From Promethearchaeota archaeon (lineage in GTDB: Archaea > Asgardarchaeota > Lokiarchaeia > Sigyniarchaeales > SOKP01), in NCBI GenBank assembly GCA_030615145.1, contig JAUWZT010000025.1:1-21033 (forward strand): a DNA stretch of 21,033 nucleotides, read 5' to 3'. A program made the translations under genes and the position numbers. Each line of letters starts with the position of its first letter. Position 1 is the first letter of the stretch. The notes under the pieces were generated by a model. That model saw only the letters and a list, made by a program, of their open reading frames with translations. It did not search any database and was not told the DNA's origin. Shown in pieces: positions 14,639-21,033 of this stretch.

Positions 14639-16870
14639 TTACAATATCGTATCTTCATAAGCGTTATAATAATTCATATCAATCATTGCACTTAGATTAG
14701 CAAATGTTATCCCTAGTGAGAATTGTATTGGTAATTTATCACCAACCTTAACATTATAGTCTTCAGCAAAATCGTCATCAATTATAACATTATTCACACT
14801 TTCAAGCTCATCCATCATTTCATTCAAAGACATTCCACTAGGAGAAGCTATAACTGTTTGCGAAAGGTGATCTTTCATTTTCATTGCATCTATTATATTC
14901 ATCGAAATAGATGTATTATATTGGCTTTCAAGTGAGCTATGCCCAATCCAATCATCATCAATTTTTATTCTAGCATTTTGATGGCTTACACCCATAATAT
15001 CGTCTACCCCCTGCAGCGTGAGAAGATCAGCTTCAAGAGATCGAGGTGTATTAAAAGTAAATATTCGAGCATCACTTCCTACAAAGTTATGAACATTAGT
15101 ATTAACACCCTCTCTCATTGAATCCATCATTACACTTATACCAATAAGAAAACTTGTTATTAATGCGATCATTGAAAATGTAAGGATTGTACGCTTTGGA
15201 TGTCTCAAGATATTTTTTTTAGTTAATAATTTTGTTTTTCTAAGATATGGTGAAAAAAGTATTATAAAACCTCGATTAAGTGGTCTAATCATAAGCGCAA
15301 TCAACCAGATAATACCTAATAAGATGATTACAGGACCTACCATAAAATTTATGTATTGTTGACTCCCCATCGGTCCAAATTCGGGTGTTTCTGCTGGAGA
15401 TGTTGCTGACATTAAAAGCCACGCTCCAAATGTAATAATTAAACCACCGAAGATAAACGCAATTATCTTCTTTGTATAACGGTGTTTCTCCCTTTTAGTC
15501 TTTTCTTCAAGAGGACTTAAGCATTCGATAATTGGTTTGCGACTTGCTTTCCAACTGGGGTAAAGTGAAGCAAAAATGCAAGATATTAAACCTACGATAA
15601 ATATTAAAATTAGTGTTGTCGGTAATAAAACAATATCAAAACCAGAAACTTCAAAGCTTCCAGCACTTACCATATTTGAAATAGTATCTAAGGTCACTGT
15701 AAAGATTACATCAGATATGAAATAGGAAAATATTGTCCCTATTGCTGCTCCAATTATCCCCATTACCACACCTTGAGTTAAAAATAGTTTAAATGTCTCA
15801 GCTTTAGAAGCACCTATTGCTTGGAACATTCCTGTTTCATATTCTTGTTCTTTCTTAATAATATTGAAAATATTCATTATTAATATAATTGAAAGAATTA
15901 ATGCGATTAATCCAAACATCAAAAACATAGACCGCATCATAACCATTGTGGTATCTATCATTTCTAGACTATCAGTTTTTAAATCCATAGCGCTCCAATC
16001 TCTTCCATCATTGAGAGCGTCTAAATTTTCTATGATTTTATCAGATACAGAGGCTACTATATATAAGCTATCAACACCTATAACACCGAGATTATATTCG
16101 CCTATATGATTTTCAGTACCATCCACAAGTTCATATGTATTATTAATATTTGCAAATAAGGAAGGTCCTTGTGACGGCATTAAAAATTGAGAGGGATTAT
16201 CGGGATCAAAATCACGTGCTTCATTAAGATCTCGAATAATAGCAACAACAGTATATACGAGCCATGTACCCGTGTTTAAGGGATTGTAGCCTAGTGATTC
16301 GCCTTCATTTGGAAAAATCCATATATTATCACCTGCGCTGAAATTTTGCCCTAATTTAATTTTTAATGATTCTGTAATTACGACTACTCTCTCCCCATTA
16401 GTCCCATTAATATATTCAAGAAGTGTCTCAATTGTCTCTCCATCACTTACAGAATCTATTATATATGGTTTTCCACCTAATTCCCGTTCATCTTGAGATA
16501 GATGATCAAGACCATATACTGCTGTTAATGTACTATTATCAACTTGATTTCCGCTATCAGTTGAGCTTGTAGATACCCTAAAACCTGAAATTCTATACGC
16601 TATTGATTCAACATGTGGTATATCCTCAATTTCACTATTTATAGTATCAGGTACAAACCAACCACCTGAATTATTAGCTGGTCTAATTAAAATGTCTGCA
16701 GTGCCTAATTGTCCATCAATGCTATCTAGAAACATAACATTAAAAGAATCAGACACAATCATGACTCCACCGAACAAAGCAACACTAATAACAAGTGTGA
16801 TTGTCGTAAGAATGTAGCGTATTTTACGTCTTTTCATATTACGTAAAGCAATCTTTAGTATTACGCCCAT
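14639..16870 (-). CDS. FtsX/MacB-type ABC permease, first half
   Basis: The 743 residues start MGVILKIALRNMKRRKIRYI with a TM at about 17-40, then an extracellular MacB-like domain (40-305), the first FtsX domain with three TM (about 313-340, 360-388, 410-436) ending YPSWKASRKPIIECLSPLEE, two more TM (about 465-487 and 505-527), another TM preceded by RHPKRTIL (about 560-582), and the start of a second extracellular domain. The protein stops within that domain. Together with the next frame it makes a duplicated ten-TM permease of the ABC type that extrudes or releases lipoproteins, lipids or peptides by mechanotransmission. ATG 16870 has GGAG and AAAGG upstream and a strong promoter with a palindrome. 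Confidence 0.92.
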   Translation of the reverse strand: MGVILKIALRNMKRRKIRYILTTITLVISVALFGGVMIVSDSFNVMFLDSIDGQLGTADILIRPANNSGGWFVPDTINSEIEDIPHVESIAYRISGFRVSTSSTDSGNQVDNSTLTAVYGLDHLSQDERELGGKPYIIDSVSDGETIETLLEYINGTNGERVVVITESLKIKLGQNFSAGDNIWIFPNEGESLGYNPLNTGTWLVYTVVAIIRDLNEARDFDPDNPSQFLMPSQGPSLFANINNTYELVDGTENHIGEYNLGVIGVDSLYIVASVSDKIIENLDALNDGRDWSAMDLKTDSLEMIDTTMVMMRSMFLMFGLIALILSIILIMNIFNIIKKEQEYETGMFQAIGASKAETFKLFLTQGVVMGIIGAAIGTIFSYFISDVIFTVTLDTISNMVSAGSFEVSGFDIVLLPTTLILIFIVGLISCIFASLYPSWKASRKPIIECLSPLEEKTKREKHRYTKKIIAFIFGGLIITFGAWLLMSATSPAETPEFGPMGSQQYINFMVGPVIILLGIIWLIALMIRPLNRGFIILFSPYLRKTKLLTKKNILRHPKRTILTFSMIALITSFLIGISVMMDSMREGVNTNVHNFVGSDARIFTFNTPRSLEADLLTLQGVDDIMGVSHQNARIKIDDDWIGHSSLESQYNTSISMNIIDAMKMKDHLSQTVIASPSGMSLNEMMDELESVNNVIIDDDFAEDYNVKVGDKLPIQFSLGITFANLSAMIDMNYYNAYEDTIL

Positions 16871-16909
16871 TTTTTCCTTTACTCCTTTTTTTTAGATTTT
16901 TTCTTAGAT

Positions 16910-16930
16910 GATGAGGAAATAATCCTCATC
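16910..16930. promoter_or_regulatory. Palindromic operator at the ABC operon start site
   Basis: GATGAGGA, AATAA, TCCTCATC: perfect 8-bp arms with a 5-base centre. On the minus strand it begins immediately downstream of the TATA box at 16931-16945, exactly where the transcription start would fall, and 40 bases before the ATG. This is the classic position of a repressor site for a dimeric regulator. Confidence 0.55.
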
Positions 16931-16945
16931 TTGTATTTTATACAA
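16931..16945 (-). promoter_or_regulatory. TATA box of the ABC operon
   Basis: The minus strand reads TTGTATAAAATACAA, a strong TATA element that is itself a perfect 6-bp inverted repeat with a 3-base centre. It lies 61-75 bases upstream of ATG 16870. Confidence 0.5.
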
Positions 16946-17020
16946 TTGTTATCAATTATGTTCTATTTAAATATTTTTTAAAGTATAGTTCTCTATTCTC
17001 AACCGAAATATTCGATAAAT

Positions 17021-17041
17021 AATATCATTTATAATGATATT
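17021..17041. repeat. Perfect inverted repeat inside a longer imperfect one
   Basis: AATATCATT, TAT, AATGATATT: 9-bp arms. Outside it, CCGAAATATT (about 17003-17012) faces AAATATGTCGG (about 17043-17053), which is its imperfect complement, so the whole 50 bases can fold into one long interrupted hairpin. It lies in the spacer between two divergent operons. Confidence 0.5.
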
Positions 17042-17198
17042 TAAATATGTCGGAATTGATAAAACTATTTATTGCTTAGAAATAGGATTTCAAATATTAA
17101 ATTAATGAATATAGATTAAAGATATACTAACTATCATTGCTCTGAAGCATTTTTAGTTTATTTTACATTTCTGCTTTTGCCTTTTTTGAAAGAATTAA

Positions 17199-17276
17199 AG
17201 TCAGATTAAATATTTCGATCCGCCTGCTACTTTTCCTGTTGGGGTAAAACTATATCGACTCTCCTTAGGTACATAA
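17199..17276 (+). pseudogene. Remnant of a DUF169 paralogue
   Basis: The frame reads KYFDPPATFPVGVKLYRL before a stop at 17274-17276. The segment ATFPVGVKL aligns with ATFPVAVKL of the intact DUF169 protein that starts 165 bases further on (22 of 27 bases identical from 17226 against 17492). Just upstream, one base out of frame, KELKSD appears, as expected for the helix before this motif. No start codon or downstream domain remains, so this is a degraded N-terminal piece, either of a former tandem copy or of a deleted neighbour. Confidence 0.6.
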
Positions 17277-17440
17277 TTATAAAAAAAACAACAATGAGTA
17301 ATTATCTTAACTTTATGTAGAGAAAAAGACTTAATTAATCTATAAAAATAAACTTGCACAAATTCTTACTTTAATCATTTTCGAATAATAAACAAAAAAG
17401 TTTTAGAAAGATAATAAACTTCATTAAAAAGGTAATTTTT

Positions 17441-18208
17441 ATGGGTAGACACGAAAAAACAGATGATAAACTAAATAAATATCTTCGGTTAGCTACTTTT
17501 CCCGTTGCTGTAAAATTGCTACAGAATCCCGAAGAACTAAATGATATTAAATTTTTAAAAAAAACAGAAAAACAAATAGCGCTTTGTCAAATTTTCAGCT
17601 ATGCCAGGTATTATGGATGGACTATGGGTTGTGTAAAGGAGGATAATTTATGTCCGCTAGCCGAAATAAGTCTCGGATTTGAAAAATCGCACAAACTTTT
17701 CGAAGAGGGCGCTTTTTTTGTAGGAAGATACAATGAGACAAAAGAAGGAGCAAAGAAAACCACTGCTACAATGCCTAAATTACCACTTGGGCAATATTCT
17801 GCGATTGTTTCTGGCGCTTTTTATCGCATAGATTTTGATCCCGATTTGATTCTAATTTGGGGTAATTCTGCTCAAATTATGAGAATAATCCAGGGTTCTT
17901 TATGGAAAAAAGGAGGGAGAGTTTCAATGTCAACTTTTTGTGATGGAGTTTGTGCCGATACTATTTCAAATGCCATTCTAACGGGTGAACTACAGATTGC
18001 TTTTCCATGTCTTGGCGATCGCCGTTTTGCTATGGCAACTGATACGGATTTAATAACCTCAATACCTATGGGAATTATTGACGAAATAATAGAAGGTATG
18101 GAGAAAACTCACAGAGCTGGAACTAGGTACCCTATACCATATCAAATGTCGACCCCAGAATTCTTTGTAAAATTAAAGAAGCAATTAGATAAAGCAAAAA
18201 AAAATTAA
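17441..18208 (+). CDS. DUF169 family protein
   Basis: The 255-residue product has the DUF169 (COG2043) signature: KYLRLATFPVAVKLL near the N-terminus, ALCQIFSYARYYGWTMGC with Cys49 and Cys64, CPLAEISLGF (Cys71), LPLGQYSAIVSGAF, DLILIWGNSAQIMRIIQG and STFCDGVCADTISNAI (Cys167, Cys171), then AFPCLGDRRFAM (Cys190). The six Cys suggest metal or Fe-S binding, but no biochemical role is established. It is cytoplasmic, with no TM. ATG 17441 has AAGGT upstream. The CoA-transferase-like pair follows 145 bases later on the same strand, and a broken paralogue lies just upstream, so the region may be a DUF169/acyl-CoA locus. Confidence 0.9.
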   Translation: MGRHEKTDDKLNKYLRLATFPVAVKLLQNPEELNDIKFLKKTEKQIALCQIFSYARYYGWTMGCVKEDNLCPLAEISLGFEKSHKLFEEGAFFVGRYNETKEGAKKTTATMPKLPLGQYSAIVSGAFYRIDFDPDLILIWGNSAQIMRIIQGSLWKKGGRVSMSTFCDGVCADTISNAILTGELQIAFPCLGDRRFAMATDTDLITSIPMGIIDEIIEGMEKTHRAGTRYPIPYQMSTPEFFVKLKKQLDKAKKN

Positions 18209-18371
18209 GTCAATAGATTATTTTAAATTCTGTTTCTCTTTTTTCTATATTCCAATGAGTTTAATATACAATATTTTTAACATAACAAAAATTGTTTCTA
18301 AATATTGTTTTAATATCTAAAATTCAATATTCTATGAAGTGAGGAGATAAAAAATTCGAAAAAGTAAATTA

Positions 18372-19214
18372 ATGACCTTAGATGATGCAATTTCTACTAA
18401 TGTTCAAGATGGTGATCTAGTTGGGTTTGGGGGGCTTTCATTTTGGAGAAAACCGATAGAAGCATGTAGAGAAATAATTAGACAAGATAAAAAGGACTTA
18501 TCTCTTTGCACTTTTGTTGGAGGGATTGAAATTGATATGCTTGTAGCTGCAGGTTGTGCGTCTAAAGTGAGAGCCAGTTTCGTAGGTATGGAAATTTTTG
18601 GTATGGCTCCAAATTATAGGAAAGCGGTTGAGTCCAGATCAATAAAGATTTCTGAAGAAAGTGAAGCTTCTATTGCTTTAGGATTAAGAGCATCCTATTT
18701 GAAAGTGCCTTTCATGCCTTTAAAAGGTATTATAGGAACGGATATGCCAAAAGTAAGGAATGATATTAAACAATTTAAAGATCCCTTGGGCTCAGATACA
18801 GAGTTAATGGCATTGCCCAGAATAGATTTGGATGTGGCTATCTTACACATTCCTTATGCAGATGAATATGGAAATGGAAATATTGCTGGAGCTGTTTGGA
18901 TGGATGACGATATGGCAAAAACCGCTAAAAAAACGATTATCATAACGGAAAAATTAGTCGAAACAGAGGATATTAGGTATTTACCAGGGAAAGCGCAATT
19001 ACCAATGCAAACAACAACCGCGGTAGTTAAGATACCTTACGGGGCACACCCTACAAGCTGTTATCCCTTCTATACTTTCGATCCACTTCATATTCAAGCA
19101 TATTTAAAAGCAGATTTTAAAAATTATAGAGAGAAATATATTACTGGAAAAAATTCCGCTCAGTATTTAGAGGAAGCTGGAGGAGTTAAAACTATTTTAA
19201 ATATATTATTATAG
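18372..19214 (+). CDS. Class I CoA-transferase-fold subunit A (GctA/IpdA-like)
   Basis: The 280-residue alpha subunit has the CoA-transferase family I fold: DGDLVGFGG near the N-terminus, TFVGGIEIDMLVAAGCASKVRAS, ALGLRASYLKVPFMPLKG, DLDVAILHIPYADEYGNGNIAG and PYGAHPTSCYPFY, all matching the glutaconate CoA-transferase A architecture. Glu74 in FVGMEIFGMAPN stands where GctA has no acid, a place that in IpdA-type ring-cleaving hydrolases appears to hold the catalytic Glu (from memory of the family). The strong ribosome binding site GAGGAGAT (18341-18348) is 24 bases before ATG 18372 but at proper spacing to an in-frame ATT at 18354, which would add RKSKL before MTLDDAI; see findings. Subunit B follows after 11 bases. 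Confidence 0.9.
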   Translation: MTLDDAISTNVQDGDLVGFGGLSFWRKPIEACREIIRQDKKDLSLCTFVGGIEIDMLVAAGCASKVRASFVGMEIFGMAPNYRKAVESRSIKISEESEASIALGLRASYLKVPFMPLKGIIGTDMPKVRNDIKQFKDPLGSDTELMALPRIDLDVAILHIPYADEYGNGNIAGAVWMDDDMAKTAKKTIIITEKLVETEDIRYLPGKAQLPMQTTTAVVKIPYGAHPTSCYPFYTFDPLHIQAYLKADFKNYREKYITGKNSAQYLEEAGGVKTILNILL

Positions 19215-19225
19215 GAGGTTAAAGC

Positions 19226-20107
19226 ATGACTGAATTTTCAAAAGATTATACTATAGATGAATTAATGACAGTTTTAATGGCGAGAGAAGTCAGAAATGAT
19301 GATGTTATGATCGTAGGGGTGGCAACACCAATGGTCTGGGCAGCTTTTACTCTAGCTAAATTAACATATGCCCCTGATGCAATTTATCATTACATTATGG
19401 GGAATACTTTTGTTATTGAACCACGACAGGTTTCTCTTCTTTATTTAGAAATGAATACAGCACGAGCGTATAGATTCCAAAATTCTGTTGAATGTACGTT
19501 AGAATCTCTTCCCTCTGAAAAATTGACAACCATAGAATTTTTTCGACCAGCACAAATTGACCAATATGGGAATTCTAACAATATTTGTATAGGAGATTGG
19601 GAGAAGCCGAAAATTAGACTACCTGGAGCTGCAGGTATTCTAGATTTTAGCATGTTTTATGCTCGTGGCTCTTTCCTTTATACGCCACGTCATGATACAA
19701 GAACTTTTGTGCCAACTGAAAAGATATTTTTTATCTCTGGTGTAGGATTTCCAAATGGAGACCCTTCAATCTGTGGTGGTTTAGGACCTCAATGTGTAAT
19801 AACAAATCTAGCTTATTTAAATTTTGATGATGAAACAAAAAGGATGAAATTAAATTCAATCCATCCAAATATTGACATTGAAACAGTAAAAAATTCCACA
19901 GGATTCGATTTGATTATTCCGAATGATTTAAAAGAAACTAAACCTCCTACCGTTAAAGAAATAAATCTATTAAGAGAGAAGGTTGATCCTTTAAAAATAA
20001 GAAAATTAGAAGTTCTTTCAGGCAATGAACGAGAAGAGCTATTAGATGAAATAATTCAAAAAGAATTAGCAAAGCAAAATAAATTTCCAAAATTACTAAT
20101 TAGTTAA
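19226..20107 (+). CDS. Class I CoA-transferase-fold subunit B lacking the catalytic Glu (IpdB-like)
   Basis: The 293-residue beta subunit starts at ATG 19226 with AGGAGG seven bases before it, overlapping the stop of subunit A. The fold is clear: VMIVGVATPMVWAAFTLAKL, YAPDAIYHYIMGN, IDQYGNSNNICIGDW, KIRLPGAAGILDF, PQCVITNLAYLNFD, IHPNIDIETVKNSTGFDL. In glutaconate CoA-transferase the catalytic Glu lies in the APD-to-ESG segment; here Ile57 (YIMGN) takes its place, so a covalent glutamyl-CoA intermediate cannot form. IpdB of the mycobacterial steroid-ring hydrolase IpdAB also lacks this Glu. About 30 extra charged residues extend the C-terminus. It probably acts with subunit A as a hydrolase or C-C lyase on an acyl-CoA; the substrate is unknown. 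Confidence 0.9.
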   Translation: MTEFSKDYTIDELMTVLMAREVRNDDVMIVGVATPMVWAAFTLAKLTYAPDAIYHYIMGNTFVIEPRQVSLLYLEMNTARAYRFQNSVECTLESLPSEKLTTIEFFRPAQIDQYGNSNNICIGDWEKPKIRLPGAAGILDFSMFYARGSFLYTPRHDTRTFVPTEKIFFISGVGFPNGDPSICGGLGPQCVITNLAYLNFDDETKRMKLNSIHPNIDIETVKNSTGFDLIIPNDLKETKPPTVKEINLLREKVDPLKIRKLEVLSGNEREELLDEIIQKELAKQNKFPKLLIS

Positions 20108-20120
20108 TTGTAAATATCAT

Positions 20121-20147
20121 GAGAATGTTTTCTCTTTTATTTAATTT
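20121..20147 (+). terminator. Hairpin and T-rich tract after the CoA-transferase-like operon
   Basis: GAGAA, TGTT, TTCTC (20121-20134) is followed by TTTTATTTAATTTT, 14 bases past the stop of subunit B. A modest terminator for the plus strand; the regulator gene converges on it. Confidence 0.35.
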
Positions 20148-20276
20148 TAAAAATGGGAATATGAATGGGGATCATTATTGTTATAACAGGAATAAAGAAG
20201 GATTCAACAAATGATTTTAAATAACTTCTTTATTCTATTTTTTACTTAATTAAACCTTATGTATTAAGAAACAAAT

Positions 20277-21023
20277 CTAATATTTAATTACAGAATTATC
20301 AAAATACTCTACTTTAGAATATAATTCTATTTTTCGACCTTTTTCTTTAAGAAGAATTAAATTATTCTCTGATAATTTATCGATATGATATTTAACTGTG
20401 TTTCGAGCAAGATTTATCTTTTTAGAAATCTCAGATGATGAAATTCCTGGGTTTTTCTTAATTAATTCAAAAATTTTTGATGTAGTTTCCGATTTCGTTG
20501 GTAGATTTTTAAAGTTTTCAATTGATTCAATTGAAGTTGTAATTGGAAAATAAATAGTATATTGCCCAAATTTTTCTTTTTTTATAATATTATTCTTCAA
20601 TAAAACATCTAAATGCCATTGTAATTGTCCTTTTTGTAGATCACAGTTTCGCAGCAATTCGTTTTGATGAATTCCAGGATTATTGAGGATTTCTCTTAAT
20701 ATATTTAAACGATTTTCATTTTCAAAAATATCTGAAAGAGTTAAATAAGATTTACCTTTTTGACCATAAGATTTTCTTATAAAATAACCTCTGTATTCTT
20801 TTACGGTAAGCACTTCAAAAATAGATAATAATACAAGGACAGCCATTAAAATAGATACTAGTATTATTCCTAGAAAGATTTCTTCATTAAGACCGAAAAA
20901 ACCATCCAATAAATTAATTAACTGACATAAAACTACTATTGATATTACAAGAGAGAAAATAAACAGAATAAATTTGAATAAAAAAAAATGAGTAAATTTT
21001 TTAGATTTTTTATTATTATTCAC
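20277..21023 (-). CDS. Membrane-anchored tandem winged-helix regulator
   Basis: The 248 residues hold two TM helices (about 13-37 and 47-69) followed by two winged-helix domains. The first (about 96-160) includes NRLNILREILNNPGIHQNEL and LQWHLDVLLKNNIIKKEKFGQY; the second (about 181-240) includes IFELIKKNPGISSSEISKKI, ARNTVKYHIDKLSENNLI and KGRKIELYSK. This layout, membrane anchor plus duplicated ArsR/MarR-like wHTH, is common in archaea, where it is thought to couple a membrane signal to transcription. The sensory part must be small: only a short loop (about 38-46) faces outside. The GTG 21023 start lies at the window edge and the frame is open upstream, so the true start may be outside. It converges on the CoA-transferase-like operon. 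Confidence 0.85.
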   Translation of the reverse strand: MNNNKKSKKFTHFFLFKFILFIFSLVISIVVLCQLINLLDGFFGLNEEIFLGIILVSILMAVLVLLSIFEVLTVKEYRGYFIRKSYGQKGKSYLTLSDIFENENRLNILREILNNPGIHQNELLRNCDLQKGQLQWHLDVLLKNNIIKKEKFGQYTIYFPITTSIESIENFKNLPTKSETTSKIFELIKKNPGISSSEISKKINLARNTVKYHIDKLSENNLILLKEKGRKIELYSKVEYFDNSVIKY

Positions 21024-21033
21024 TTTCTCATTC

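Larger units (their letters stand above)
16871..17440. other. 570-base intergenic region between the ABC operon and DUF169 gene
   Basis: The region contains the ABC operon promoter and operator palindromes (16910-16945), a long inverted repeat (17021-17041 core), a DUF169 gene remnant (17199-17276) and the leader of the intact DUF169 gene, with AAGGT nine bases before ATG 17441. A TATA-like CTATAAAAATAAAC at about 17340-17352 may serve it. No intact gene or RNA gene was seen. Confidence 0.6.

Noticed and set aside
1..21033. CRISPR array, transposon ends, tRNA genes
   Set aside because: No regularly spaced repeats, no transposase or integrase frame, and no T-arm GTTCRA-type sequences with matching stems were found on reading both strands.

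Overview
The window is AT-rich archaeal DNA. The evidence is an Alba chromatin protein, an archaeal/ER-type signal peptidase with a Ser-His pair and a C-terminal membrane segment, TATA-box promoters, a thiolase paired with a DUF35 zinc-ribbon protein, and a membrane-anchored tandem winged-helix regulator. The protein style suggests an Asgard (Lokiarchaeia-like) archaeon; this is an inference from family resemblance, not a proof.

Layout. 1-2100: a decayed or partial membrane-protein gene, then alba, a two-TM small protein and signal peptidase, all on the minus strand. 2300-4680 (plus): a zinc-ribbon protein, a diacylglycerol-kinase-like lipid kinase and a SAM methyltransferase. 4690-5824 (minus): a membrane-anchored M28 / glutaminyl-cyclase-like metalloenzyme. 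5931-8248: a thiolase-DUF35 operon (minus) divergent from a MaoC hydratase (plus), an acyl-CoA metabolism island. 8240-10449 (minus): cobA, a large unknown protein and a DUF3795 cysteine-rich protein. 10690-16870 (minus): a methyltransferase remnant downstream of a MacB/LolCDE-like ABC operon with one large FtsX-type permease (now split in two) and two ATPases. 16871-17440: a regulatory intergenic region with several inverted repeats and a DUF169 gene remnant. 17441-20107 (plus): a DUF169 protein followed by a two-subunit class I CoA-transferase-fold enzyme. 20277-end (minus): a membrane-bound tandem wHTH regulator.

The most notable observations are these. (1) The cob(I)alamin adenosyltransferase frame is interrupted by exactly 29 nt placed between the Lys and Gly codons of its P-loop. 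Removing the 29 nt restores a textbook CobA, and the junctions can be drawn as a partial bulge-helix-bulge, so an mRNA intron is possible, as is a recent disabling insertion. (2) The CoA-transferase B subunit lacks the catalytic Glu, while the A subunit carries a Glu at a position reminiscent of IpdA, suggesting a hydrolase or lyase of the IpdAB kind. (3) Two ABC genes each have an apparent single-base deletion, and a third may lie in an A10 tract at the left edge, which raises the question of assembly error versus real decay. (4) The ABC operon promoter holds a perfect palindrome between the TATA box and the expected transcription start.

No tRNA, rRNA, CRISPR array, transposase or integrase was seen.
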